Shown: one piece after another, positions 40,886 through 51,214 of the stretch
How positions within the stretch are numbered: position 1 is the stretch's first letter
Layout: the number at the start of each line of letters is the position of its first letter
NCBI GenBank assembly: GCA_964196325.1
Contig: CAXMST010000072.1
Span: 1 to 61,896, forward strand
Direction: 5' to 3'
Origin: CAXMST01 sp964196325
GTDB taxonomy: Bacteria > Actinomycetota > Thermoleophilia > Solirubrobacterales > 70-9
Length of the DNA stretch: 61,896 nucleotides
Position numbers and translations under genes: made by a program
Notes under the pieces: model-generated
Databases searched by the model: none
The model's input: the letters and a program-made list of their open reading frames with translations, nothing else
Told to the model about the DNA's origin: nothing

Positions 40886-43057
40886 ATGGAGCTCGGAGCA
40901 AAGGACTTGGTCGATGGGGAGCGGCCCGTGGCCGTGCCGGTCGGTGGTAACAGCTCCGAACTCGCGCATCTGGCTGAGATCGATCTCGAGGAGCCCTCGC
41001 TTTATTTCAACCGCCAGGTCTCGTGGATGGATTTCAACGACCGGGTGTTGCAGCTGGTTGAGGACCCGGAAATGCCGCTGTTGGAGCGGATCAAGTTCTG
41101 CGCGATCTACGAGAACAACCTGGACGAGTTCTTCATGGTCCGGGTTGCCGGCCTGCACGACCAGGTCGAGGCCTCCCTCGACGGCCGGGGGGCCGATGGA
41201 ATGAGCGCTTCCGAGCAGATCGATGCCGTGCGCCAGCGGGTGCTGGAGCAGCGAGCTCGTCTGCAGCGGTCGTTCGACGGGGACCTGCGCCCGGCATTGG
41301 CCAAGTATGGGATCCGGATCGTCTCCTACATGCAGGCCTCCGCAGAGGATCGGCGCGAGCTGGACCACCTCTTCAACAAGCAGGTGTTCCCCGCGCTGAC
41401 GCCGTTGGTGTTGGGCATGGGCAGGCCCTTCCCCTACATCTCGAACCTCTCGCTGAGCATTCTGGTCGTGCTCCGCGACCCCGAGCAGGAGGGCGAGATC
41501 CTCGCTCGGGTTAAGGTCCCCAAGGAGCTCCTGCGACGCTTCGTGCCACTCTCGGACGGGACCAGCTTCGTCGCGATGGAGGAGGTGATCGCGGGCAACC
41601 TGGAGGCTCTGTTCCCCGGCATGGAGATCGTCCACCAGGCCCTCTTCCGGGTCACCCGTGACAACGACTACGACGTCTCCGACGAGGCCGACGACCTGCG
41701 CCAGGCGGTCGAAGAAGAGATTCGCCGCCGCCGCTTCGGCGAGGTCGTGCGGCTCGAGCTCTCCAGCGGACTCGACCCCAAGATGCGGGATCGGCTCGTC
41801 TCGTCGTTGAAGATCGAGGATCGCCAGGTCTACGAGATCGAGGGGATGATGGGGATGGACGATCTCTTCGACATCGTCGGGGTGCCCGGCTTCCCCGAGC
41901 TGCGCGACCCGCCCTTCTCAGGGGTTACCCAACCCCGCTTGCAGGGTGAGGATGGCGAGGCCGCAGACATCTTCGCTGCGATGCGTCAGGGCGACATCTT
42001 CGTCCACCACCCCTACGACGCCTTCTCAACTTCGGTCGAGGCCTTCATCAAGCAGGCCAACGACGACCCTGACGTCTTGGCGATCAAGCAGACGGTCTAC
42101 CGGACCAGCGTCGACTCGCCGCTGGTGCGCTCGCTGATCGACGCCGCCGACCGCGGCAAGCAGGCGGTCTGCATGGTGGAGCTGAAGGCTCGTTTCGACG
42201 AGGCGGCGAACATCGCCTGGGCGAAGCGCCTGGAGCAGTCCGGCGTCCACGTCGTTTACGGGATCCCGGCGCTGAAGACCCACGCCAAGTGCGCCCTCGT
42301 GGCCCGCCGCGAGGGCGATGGCGTCCGTCACTACGCCCACATCGGGACCGGAAACTACAACGCCAAGACGGCCAAGCTCTACACCGACATCGGGATCTTC
42401 ACGACCGACCCCGACATCTGCTCAGACATCGCCGAGATGTTCAACTACCTGACCGGATACGCCCGGCCGCGGCGCTACCGCAAGGCCCTGATCGCTCCCC
42501 ACAACCTGGCCGAGGGCCTGCTCGAGGAGATCCAGCGCACGATCGACGAGCACGGGCCCGCCAGCCCGGCGCGGATCCGGCTGAAGATGAACTCGCTGCT
42601 CGACCCGCCGGTGATCCGGGCCCTGTATCGGGCCTCACAGGCCGGGGTCAAGATCGAGGCCAACGTGCGAGGCATCTGCGCCCTGCGGCCGGCTGTGCCT
42701 GGGGTCTCGGAGAACATCGAGGTCGTCTCGGTGCTCGGGCGCTTCCTCGAGCACTCGCGAATCTACGCTTTCGAGAGCGGCGGCGATCAGCGGATCTACC
42801 TCGGCTCGGCGGACATGATGCCGCGCAACCTCTACAACAGGGTCGAGTTGCTGATCCCGGTCGAGGATGCGGCAATTCGGGCGGAGTTGCTCGAGGTGCT
42901 GGAGATGTCCCTGGCCGACACCGTGCGCGCCTGGGACCTGGGCGCCGGCGGCGAGTGGCGTCCGCGCCTGATCAGTGACGATCAGGAGCCGCGGGCGGTC
43001 CAGCAGGAGATGATCGAGCGCTACGAGGCCCGGGCCAACGAGGCTCGAGCGCTCTGA
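40886..43057 (+). CDS. ppk1: Polyphosphate kinase 1
   Basis: A 723-residue PPK1 with the four-domain layout: N domain (LYFNRQVSWMDFNDRVLQLVED, YENNLDEFFMVRVAGL), head domain, and two phospholipase D-like C domains. The phosphorylated His is His466 in ALKTHAKCALV and the second active-site His is His623 in LEHSRIYAF; HIGTGNYNAKTAKLYTDIG and IYLGSADMMPRNL complete the active site. It makes polyphosphate from ATP reversibly. The start follows a TAGGAT box. With ppx, CHAD and pst genes it forms the phosphate-storage block. Confidence 0.97.
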   Translation: MELGAKDLVDGERPVAVPVGGNSSELAHLAEIDLEEPSLYFNRQVSWMDFNDRVLQLVEDPEMPLLERIKFCAIYENNLDEFFMVRVAGLHDQVEASLDGRGADGMSASEQIDAVRQRVLEQRARLQRSFDGDLRPALAKYGIRIVSYMQASAEDRRELDHLFNKQVFPALTPLVLGMGRPFPYISNLSLSILVVLRDPEQEGEILARVKVPKELLRRFVPLSDGTSFVAMEEVIAGNLEALFPGMEIVHQALFRVTRDNDYDVSDEADDLRQAVEEEIRRRRFGEVVRLELSSGLDPKMRDRLVSSLKIEDRQVYEIEGMMGMDDLFDIVGVPGFPELRDPPFSGVTQPRLQGEDGEAADIFAAMRQGDIFVHHPYDAFSTSVEAFIKQANDDPDVLAIKQTVYRTSVDSPLVRSLIDAADRGKQAVCMVELKARFDEAANIAWAKRLEQSGVHVVYGIPALKTHAKCALVARREGDGVRHYAHIGTGNYNAKTAKLYTDIGIFTTDPDICSDIAEMFNYLTGYARPRRYRKALIAPHNLAEGLLEEIQRTIDEHGPASPARIRLKMNSLLDPPVIRALYRASQAGVKIEANVRGICALRPAVPGVSENIEVVSVLGRFLEHSRIYAFESGGDQRIYLGSADMMPRNLYNRVELLIPVEDAAIRAELLEVLEMSLADTVRAWDLGAGGEWRPRLISDDQEPRAVQQEMIERYEARANEARAL

Positions 43058-43096
43058 GCGCCGCCGGCTCGCCCGGCTCGCCATACTCCACGCCGG

Positions 43097-44491
43097 ATGC
43101 GGCACGATCCCCATGGTTACTGGCTCTCCGAGCTTCCCCCGGTCGAGGCCTGTGCACCCTTGCGGGGACGGCAGAGCGCTGCTGTGGCGATCGTGGGCGG
43201 CGGCTTCACCGGTATGTGGTCAGCTTGGTGGCTGAAGCAATGGGCCCCTGACCTGGACGTCGCGCTGATCGAGGCGGACGCCTGCGGACGCGGCCCCAGC
43301 GGTCGCAACGGTGGCTTCTGCAACTCGCTGTGGTTCAGCCTTCCCACGTTGGTCGATCGCTTCGGAGATGACGGCGCGCTGGAGGTCTGCAGGGCGGCCG
43401 AGGCCTCCGTGCGGCAGGTCGGGGAGTGGTGTGAGCAGCATGGGGTGGACGCCCGTTTCCATCATGGTGGGTATCTGCAGACGGCTACCTGTGAGGCCCA
43501 GGAGGGAGCGTGGCAGCCCGTCCATCGCGAGATGCGACGACTCGGGGTCCCTGAGCTGGCCGTTGAGCTGAATCAGGAGGAGATTGCGGCTCGCTGTGCC
43601 TCTCCCAGATTTCGCAGTGCGGCGCTCTATTCGACGGCGGCGACGGTCGACCCCGCGCGCCTCGCCGATGGCCTCCGCACGAGGCTGTTGGGGGCCGGGG
43701 TGCGGATCTACGAGGGGACCGCGATGCGGTGGCTCAAGCGCGGGCAAGCCAGGGCGGAGATCGAGGTCGAGGGCGGATCGCTGCGGGCACCGCAGGTCGT
43801 CCTTGGCAACGGAACAGGCCTGCTCAGGGTCGGCGGCCTGCGCCGAGCGCTGACCACGACCTCGTCCCACATGGTGATCACCGAGCCCGTCCCGGACGTG
43901 CTGGACGAACTGGGCTGGACGGGGGGAGAGTGCATCACCGATTCGCGCGCGATGATCCACTACTTTCGGACCACCATCGACGGCCGGATCGCGTTCGGCT
44001 GGGGCGGTGGCAAGATCGTCCTAGGGTCCCGGGTAGGCCAGAGGGTCGAGGTCGATCCCGGTATGGCGAGGCAGGTCGAGGAGCATATGCGCAGCTTCTT
44101 CCCCCAGCTCGAGGGCCGGCGGGTCGTGCACGCCTGGGGCGGTCCGATCGACGTCTCACCGAGTCATCTCCCCGTGATCCGTTCGCTTGGCTCCAGGGTC
44201 CATGCCGGCTTTGGCTACACCGGCAACGGCGTCGGCCCCTCGCAGCTGCTCGGACGGATGCTTGCCTCGCTTGCACTCGATGGCAGTGGCCCCCAGCTGC
44301 CGGCCCCGGCGCTGGTCGATCCACCGGGGACGTCCGTTCCACCCGAGCCGTTCCGGTTTGTCGGGGGCAGCGTGATCCGGAGCGCGATTCTGCGCAAGGA
44401 GCGGATCCAGGAGCAAGGCGGCGCCCCGGGTCCAGTGACCCGGCTCCTCAGCGGCATCCCCGAGCGGCTCGGCATCCACGTCGGCCGCTGA
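43097..44491 (+). CDS. FAD-dependent oxidoreductase (DAO family, PuuB-like)
   Basis: A 464-residue flavoenzyme of the DAO fold. The dinucleotide motif is VAIVGGGFTGMWSAWWLKQ (about 30-48), followed by LIEADACGRGPSGRNGGF, the GxSGRN signature shared with gamma-glutamylputrescine oxidase (PuuB) and related amine oxidases. The C-terminal half has WGGGKIVLG, HAWGGPIDVSPSHLPVI and GYTGNGVGPSQLLG, the usual FAD-contact region. It probably oxidises an amine; the polyamine import and aminotransferase genes 8-14 kb away support that. The ATG follows a TACTCC/CATACT hexamer by 7-9 bases. Confidence 0.82.
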   Translation: MRHDPHGYWLSELPPVEACAPLRGRQSAAVAIVGGGFTGMWSAWWLKQWAPDLDVALIEADACGRGPSGRNGGFCNSLWFSLPTLVDRFGDDGALEVCRAAEASVRQVGEWCEQHGVDARFHHGGYLQTATCEAQEGAWQPVHREMRRLGVPELAVELNQEEIAARCASPRFRSAALYSTAATVDPARLADGLRTRLLGAGVRIYEGTAMRWLKRGQARAEIEVEGGSLRAPQVVLGNGTGLLRVGGLRRALTTTSSHMVITEPVPDVLDELGWTGGECITDSRAMIHYFRTTIDGRIAFGWGGGKIVLGSRVGQRVEVDPGMARQVEEHMRSFFPQLEGRRVVHAWGGPIDVSPSHLPVIRSLGSRVHAGFGYTGNGVGPSQLLGRMLASLALDGSGPQLPAPALVDPPGTSVPPEPFRFVGGSVIRSAILRKERIQEQGGAPGPVTRLLSGIPERLGIHVGR

Positions 44492-44500
44492 GGGCCTGCG

Positions 44501-45705
44501 TTAGGCGGCCGCTCGTCGTGCCGAGAGCGTCTCGGCGACGACCCGGAACACGACCAGGCTGGTCAGCGCGGCAATCCCGGCCGGCACCGCCTCCTCGGCT
44601 CCGATACCGAACGCAAACGAGACCAGGAAGACCGCGCTGATCGGCAGGCCCAACAGCGGTGCCGGCACCGCAACCATCATCGCCGGGATCACGACGCCGG
44701 GCGGCAGCCCGGGGACCAGTTGGGAGAGCACCGTTCCGGCCGTCCCTCCGATGAACAGCATCGGAAAGATCGGGCCGCCGACGAAGCCGGCCCCAAACAC
44801 GACCGAGGTTGCCAGGAGCTTCGCCCCGACCGCGCCGATCAGCAGACCCGGCGCCAGCTCCTCCCGCTCCGAGATCACGATCCCAGACTCCTCGGCACCA
44901 CTGAAACCAGCCAGCGGCATGACGAAGATCAGGGCGCCGGCAAAGCCACCCGCGAGAGTCGGCACCAGCAGTCGGTGGCGCTCCAGCGGGCCGGCGAGGA
45001 TCCGTATCGCCCCTTGCAGGAATCCGCCGACCACCACCGCCACTGCGGCACCGAGCAGGCCGATCCGGACGCCCGCCAGCAGGTGCCAGGAGCGGAGCTC
45101 GAAAGCCGGGACCTCGAGCAGCCCGAAGAAGAGCGCGCCCGCGATCGGGAAGAACGCGGCAAAGGCCGCCGCGGCAACCGTCACGGTCGGCAGCATCGCC
45201 GCCAGCTGCGCCCGGGGGGTGATGCTCCAGCTCCAGTGCGAGAAGCACGCTGACGAACGGTGAGATCAGCGCACCAAAGGCACCGCCGACCCCGGCCTGA
45301 GTGCTGATCGCGACCTGCTCGGAATCCTCGTCGGCGCGCTCTGCCGCCCAGGTCCCGAGGCCCCCGCCGATCGAGCCCAGCGCCGCCTCCGGGCCCAGAG
45401 GAGCCCCGACTGCCAGCGAAGTCGCCGAGACCAAGACCGACCCCCGGCACGTGGCTGGGCTCGACCCGGCCCTCGGCGAGCTCGTCGAAGACCGTCGTGG
45501 CCGCGGGTGGCTGCTCGATCCGCTGGCGGAGCAGGCCGACTATCAATCCGCCGACGCCGAGCAGCGGGATCAGCCAGATCGGCCCGTCGAGGAGTCCGGT
45601 CGGCTGCTCGTCGCCGAAGATCAGGTTCTCGGCGAGGTGCAGTCCCCCGAGGAACACAACGGCGGCCAGGCCGGTCGCGGCGCCGACCCAGACCGCCCGA
45701 CCCAT
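44501..45705 (-). pseudogene. ClC-family chloride channel/transporter with two frameshifts
   Basis: Three consecutive reading frames together encode one ClC protein. Frame 1 runs from ATG 45705 (AVWVGAATGLAAVVFLGGLHLAE) to RVEPSHVPG. Frame 2 has SVLVSATSLAVGAPLGPEAALGSIGGG (the GxEGP-like selectivity segment as GPEAA) to LELEHH. Frame 3 has QLAAMLPTVTVAAAAFAAFF, then VVFGAGFVGGPIFPMLFIGG to the stop at 44501. The shifts fall at runs of five G (near 45443) and six C (near 45216, minus-strand sense); removing one base from each restores a continuous protein of about 400 residues. Homopolymer positions make a sequencing artefact plausible. Confidence 0.8.
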
Positions 45706-45766
45706 CTGCCGCCAGAAGGCGGGCGAGCGGGCGAAGCTCTCGGCGACCGTGGTTAGGCCGCGAAGC

Positions 45767-46420
45767 CTAGAGGAAGGGTTGGGTGAGCACCCGCGCCACC
45801 CCGCCGAGAAAGACGATCGTGCCGATCCCCAGGGTCAGCGCCATGACACGAGGGGATGTGAACTTGGTCGCGATCCCGGCAAAGAACAGCACCGCCGCAA
45901 AGAAGATCGTCGCGAGCACATAGTTGTCGGACGTCTGGTTCGCCTCACGCCCGGCTTCGAACTTGGCCGTTGCATCATCCTCGAGCTCCCCGGCCTTGGT
46001 CAGCTCGCTCTGTGCCTCCGGGTAGGAGTCGAGCTGGAAGGGGGTTGGCGGGGCGTCGGGATTGGTCAGCGGCTCGAGGTCGATCCACTCCTCGAAGGCG
46101 GGTCGGAACTCCTCTCGGAAGAAACCTTCGATCGCGTTCTGCAGACGGCGGTTGTCCTCGGTGAAGGCGGCCGCGTACTGCGTGAACAGCCCGGCGTCGA
46201 TCGTCACGAACGAGGCCCCGTTGGACTGCGACTTGGCGGACTCGGTCCGGGCGGCGCCGGCCGAGGTGAACTGGGTCGACTGCTCGCCGCTCCAGCGGGT
46301 CGACTCGTAGGCGCTGTAGGCGGTGGCGACCGTTGCCGCCGCCAGCAGCAGGGCCGACCACAACTCCAGCTTCTCCCTGAGCCCGCCTGTCGTTGCGCTG
46401 CCGTCCAAGAGCGGGAGCAT
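45767..46420 (-). CDS. Uncharacterised membrane protein with a YSAYESTRWSG segment
   Basis: A protein of about 217 residues. It has an N-terminal membrane helix (LWSALLLAAATVATAYSAYE) followed by STRWSGEQSTQFTSAGAARTES, a soluble helical middle (residues 60-145, FTEDNRRLQNAIEGFFREEF), and two C-terminal helices (VLATIFFAAVLFFAGIAT and VMALTLGIGTIVFLGGVARV). The arrangement recalls DUF4337-type proteins, a tentative match. ATG 46420 is preferred; longer frames run into the neighbouring promoter. Function unknown. It is downstream of nothing on its strand and divergent from the SHOCT-tailed membrane protein. Confidence 0.65.
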   Translation of the reverse strand: MLPLLDGSATTGGLREKLELWSALLLAAATVATAYSAYESTRWSGEQSTQFTSAGAARTESAKSQSNGASFVTIDAGLFTQYAAAFTEDNRRLQNAIEGFFREEFRPAFEEWIDLEPLTNPDAPPTPFQLDSYPEAQSELTKAGELEDDATAKFEAGREANQTSDNYVLATIFFAAVLFFAGIATKFTSPRVMALTLGIGTIVFLGGVARVLTQPFL

Positions 46421-46541
46421 ATAGGCTCGTTCCGATACCCAGCGGTGGCCGCTTCGGGGCCCGTTGGGGGACACTGTTTCGGGGAGGAGCCGACCCCAGA
46501 GGTTGAACCAGTACGACTGCGAGTGCCAAGCACCGGGGGGG

Positions 46542-47921
46542 ATGAGCATGACCGAGACGCAGAAGCCTGAGCCCGGGGACTCCGGGGGCTCCGCGCGCCG
46601 CTGGCTGCCTCGCGGCCTGGTCGTTCTCGCCACGCTGTTCGGCCTGCTGGCTGTGCTTTCGCTGTGGGCCGAGCGGCAGCTGCTCGAGACCGACAACTGG
46701 GTCGATACGAGCAGCGAGCTGCTCGAGCGCGAGGAGATCCGGGAAGCCCTCGCCGGCTACCTGGTGGACCAGCTCTACGACAACGCCGACGTCCAGGGTG
46801 AGCTCGCCAAGAGCGTGCCCGACCAGGCCGCGCCGCTGGCCGGCCCGGTCGCCGGTGGCCTGCGGCAGGTTGCTGATCAGGTTGCGCTAAGGGCGCTCGA
46901 GAGCGACCAGATCCAACGCCTCTGGGAGGAGGCGAACCGTGGCGCACACGAGCTCTTCGTGGAGACTGTCAACGGCGGTGGCGAGACGATCTCCACCGAG
47001 GGCGGGTCGGTGAGCATCGACCTGACCTCGATCGCCGGCCAGCTCGCCGGCCAGATCGGGCTCCCGGCTGACGTTGCCGACGCCCTGCCCCCCGAGGCCG
47101 CGAGCCTCGAGATCCTCGAGGCCGATGAGCTCTCGGCCGCCCAGGATGCAGTCTCCGTGCTTGAGACGTTGGTCGTGGTCCTCGTCCTTGTGACCTTTGC
47201 CCTCTACGCGCTGGCCCTCTACCTGGCTCGAGGGCGCCGCCGCGAGACGCTGCGCGGGGTCGGCTTCAGCTTCGTCACGATCGGCCTGATCGTGCTCTTC
47301 GTGCGCAGCACGGCTGGCGATGCCCTGGTCAACTCGCTGACCGAGAACGGCGCCAACGAGCCGGCCGTCTCGGCGACCTGGGATGTCGCCACCTCGCTGC
47401 TCTCAACCGCGGGCAGCGCCGCGATCATCTACGGCCTCGCGATCATCTTCGCCGCCTGGCTCGCCGGTCCCAGCTCGATCGCCCGCGGCGCGCGCGAGTT
47501 CCTTGCCCCCTACCTGCGGCAGCCGCAGTACGCCTATGGGGGACTGGTCGCAGTGTTGATCGCCCTCTTCTGGTGGTCGCCGGTGCCGGCAACGCAGCGA
47601 TTCCTCCCGGCCCTGATTCTGATCGGGTTGCTGGTCCTCGGCACGGAGCTGCTGCGCCGGATCACGATCGAGGAGTTCCCCGACAGGGTGACTACCTACT
47701 CCGCCGCCGGACTGGCCCAGACGATTGCCGGCCAGACTCGGGACTCGGTTGCCCGTCGCACACGGGCCCGCGCCGAACAGGACCGGAGCGAGGCCTCGGC
47801 GGCCCGGCTTACGGGTCTCGAGCGGATTGCCGGCCTTCGCGAGTCCGGCCTACTGTCGGATGAGGAGGCCGCGGCCGAGAAGGCCGCCCTCCTGGCCACC
47901 CCCGATCCCAAGGAGGACTAG
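46542..47921 (+). CDS. Membrane protein with C-terminal SHOCT-like motif
   Basis: A protein of about 459 residues. An N-terminal helix (LVVLATLFGLLAVLSLWAE) precedes an extracytoplasmic region of about 160 residues containing LAGYLVDQLYDNADVQGELAKSVP. A membrane block follows: TLVVVLVLVTFALYALALYLARG, GFSFVTIGLIVLFVRSTAG, SAAIIYGLAIIFAAWLAG and LVAVLIALFWWSPVP. The last 35 residues (TGLERIAGLRESGLLSDEEAAAEKAALL) match the SHOCT oligomerisation motif. A strong GGGGGG precedes ATG 46542, and a second ATG lies two codons on. Conserved in actinobacteria, function unknown. Confidence 0.7.
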   Translation: MSMTETQKPEPGDSGGSARRWLPRGLVVLATLFGLLAVLSLWAERQLLETDNWVDTSSELLEREEIREALAGYLVDQLYDNADVQGELAKSVPDQAAPLAGPVAGGLRQVADQVALRALESDQIQRLWEEANRGAHELFVETVNGGGETISTEGGSVSIDLTSIAGQLAGQIGLPADVADALPPEAASLEILEADELSAAQDAVSVLETLVVVLVLVTFALYALALYLARGRRRETLRGVGFSFVTIGLIVLFVRSTAGDALVNSLTENGANEPAVSATWDVATSLLSTAGSAAIIYGLAIIFAAWLAGPSSIARGAREFLAPYLRQPQYAYGGLVAVLIALFWWSPVPATQRFLPALILIGLLVLGTELLRRITIEEFPDRVTTYSAAGLAQTIAGQTRDSVARRTRARAEQDRSEASAARLTGLERIAGLRESGLLSDEEAAAEKAALLATPDPKED

Positions 47922-48047
47922 ATTATGGAACAGTCTGCGATTGCCCTGACGTGCGTGCACCGGACATCATCCGAGCCTTCCAGATACGCTGGGTCGGCAA
48001 GCTGCTTTAGCAGCCGCCACCGGTGTGGGCTCGAGGGCAAATAATGG

Positions 48048-49472
48048 GTGATCGTGGCTGAAGCAATGCACCCGCGCACCGGAGGCGGGCTCTCGGTAGC
48101 TGAGCGCAAGGAGCTCGGGCGCTCGCTCCGCACGCTCGCCCCGCGCTCCTCGCACGCCGAGTGGGAGCCCTCGCCTGCGCGGCCTGACCCACTCGGCCTG
48201 TTGGCCGTCCAAGATGTCGACCGGGTCGAGGCCCTGGTCCCGATCCGCCACGCGCGGATGAGCGCGTCCGCCTTCGCCTTCTATCGCGGCACCGCCGCGA
48301 TCATGGCCGAGGATCTGGCCCCGACTCCGGCCAGCGGCCTCGCAACCCAGATCTGCGGCGACGCTCACCTATCCAATTTCGGCCACTTTGCCTCACCGGA
48401 GCGGCAGCTTCTATTCGACGTCAACGACTTCGACGAGACCCTGCCCGGCCCCTGGGAGTGGGACCTCAAGCGGCTCGCCGCCAGCCTCATCCTCGCCGCT
48501 CGTGACATCGGCCTGTCGAGTGGCGCGGCAAGCCGGGCCGGATCGACAGCCGGCGAGATCTACCAGCGGGCGATGCGCCGGTTCTCGCGGATGGACACCC
48601 TGCAGCTCTGGTACGACCACGGCTCCGTAGCGGAGCTGAGGCGGCTGATCGGGGATGGAACCCACGAGAAGCGGATTGAGAAGCGGGTCCGGAAGGCACG
48701 CCGCAGGACCTCGCTCCGCAGTTTCCGCAAGCTGGCTGAGGTCGTGGACGGGAAGCCGCGGCTGCGCAGCGATCCGCCCCTGCTCATGCCCCTGCGAGAG
48801 CTCGAGGCGGAGGCGACGCCAGAGCTTTGGGAGCAGCGGGTCCAGTCCTCCTTCGAGCAGTACTACTCGACCGTTGGGGACGAGCTGGCCGTGCTGCTCT
48901 CCCGCTACCGGGTTGCCGATATCGCCCTCAAGGTCGTCGGGGTCGGCAGCGTGGGCACCCGATGCTTCGCCGTGCTCCTGATCGGCCGCGACGCCGAAGA
49001 TCCCCTGCTGCTTCAGGTCAAGGAGGCCGGGCCCTCGGTGCTCGAGAGCCGGCTCGGGAGCAGCGCCTATGAGAACGGCGGGCGCCGCGTGGTCGAGGGC
49101 CAGCGGCTGATGCAGGCCTTCGGCGACACCTTCCTGGGCTGGTCCAGCGCCGATCGCGTGGATCGGGACTTCTACTGGCGCCAGCTCAAGGACATGAAGG
49201 GCTCGGCCGATGTCGCGACCATGGACGAGCGGTTGCTCGCCAACTACGCCGGCCTCTGCGGGCTGACCCTGGCCCGCGCCCACGCCCGCGGCGGTGACCC
49301 GGTCGCGATCGCCGCCTACCTTGGAAAGAGCAAGACCTTCGCCAGGGCGCTGGCGCGCTTCGCGGAGCGCTACGCGGACCAGGCCGAGACCGACTACCGC
49401 CGGTTCTCAGAGGCCGTGGACTCAGGCGAGATGCCGAGCCACATCCCGGCCCGCCCGCCCGTTCAGCGCTGA
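48048..49472 (+). CDS. DUF2252-family protein (kinase-like fold)
   Basis: A 474-residue DUF2252 protein. Characteristic blocks are SAFAFYRGTAAIMAEDL, TQICGDAHLSNFGHFASPE (catalytic-loop-like D-H), LLFDVNDFDETLPGPWEWDLKRLAAS (DFDE, metal-loop-like), VGVGSVGTRCFAVLLIG and FYWRQLKDMKGSADV. These proteins resemble aminoglycoside/choline kinases and are of unknown substrate. GTG start at 48048; a Shine-Dalgarno-like GAGGG lies 9-11 bases before. The 125 bases upstream hold a short perfect repeat, GCTGCT/AGCAGC (48001-48014). Convergent with the antiporter gene. Confidence 0.88.
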   Translation: MIVAEAMHPRTGGGLSVAERKELGRSLRTLAPRSSHAEWEPSPARPDPLGLLAVQDVDRVEALVPIRHARMSASAFAFYRGTAAIMAEDLAPTPASGLATQICGDAHLSNFGHFASPERQLLFDVNDFDETLPGPWEWDLKRLAASLILAARDIGLSSGAASRAGSTAGEIYQRAMRRFSRMDTLQLWYDHGSVAELRRLIGDGTHEKRIEKRVRKARRRTSLRSFRKLAEVVDGKPRLRSDPPLLMPLRELEAEATPELWEQRVQSSFEQYYSTVGDELAVLLSRYRVADIALKVVGVGSVGTRCFAVLLIGRDAEDPLLLQVKEAGPSVLESRLGSSAYENGGRRVVEGQRLMQAFGDTFLGWSSADRVDRDFYWRQLKDMKGSADVATMDERLLANYAGLCGLTLARAHARGGDPVAIAAYLGKSKTFARALARFAERYADQAETDYRRFSEAVDSGEMPSHIPARPPVQR

Positions 49473-49486
49473 GCGGGGCGCGTCGC

Positions 49487-50745
<1,259 letters not shown>

Positions 50746-50749
<4 letters not shown>

Positions 50750-51138
50750 TCGGAGTCGGCGCCGTCATTGAGAGTGCTCGCCGTCGAGTACTCGGAGTAG
50801 GGGTACCACCACCTCTTGCGCTCGATCTCGGTCTCCATATGGACGTGCTTGGTCTCCTCAAAGGCCTACAGGCCCTCGCAACCGAGCTCGCGACCCAGGC
50901 CGGACTGCTTGAAGCAGCCGAACGGTCCCGCGTCGTTGTCGGTCAGCGGATCGTTGATCCACACCGTGCCTGCCCGCAGCTCGCGCATGCAGCGGATCGC
51001 CGGCCTCTGCGGATGGACGCTCGCTCGCGCCAGGGACGCCGTGGCGATCTCCGGCGCCATGACATCGGAGGCGTCGAAGGACTCGCCAGTGCGTAGCTGA
51101 GGGCCTAGCAGGCGGGTTTCGGTGCGTTCCCTTAACAT
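50746..51138 (-). pseudogene. Aldehyde dehydrogenase C-terminal remnant
   Basis: Only the last 85 or so residues of an NAD-dependent aldehyde dehydrogenase can be read: AIRCMRELRAGTVWIND, PLTDNDAGPFGCFKQSG, LGRELGCEGL, then an in-frame TAG at 50866, then AFEETKHVHMETEIERKRWW to TGA at 50746. GAG to TAG is the simplest change (family EGLEAFEETKHV). The N-terminal three quarters, including the catalytic Cys and Glu, are absent; upstream (51010-51138) the frame encodes unrelated residues. It lies after potC and overlaps the antiporter start. In polyamine operons this place is taken by gamma-aminobutyraldehyde dehydrogenase. Confidence 0.82.
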
Positions 51139-51214
51139 CCGCGCCCGCCGGCTCGGGCTGCCGGACTGCGCCTCCCGGATCTGAACGCCGTCAGGCGGGC
51201 GGTTTCGAACATGC

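Noticed and set aside
44501..45705. Programmed ribosomal frameshifting in the ClC gene
   Set aside because: Both shifts are explained by one extra base in a homopolymer, and two independent programmed shifts in a ClC gene have no precedent known to me; artefact or slippage is simpler.
50761..50865. Small plus-strand gene opposite the aldehyde dehydrogenase remnant
   Set aside because: The minus-strand reading gives the recognisable ALDH tail ETKHVHMETEIER; the plus-strand frames have no family resemblance.
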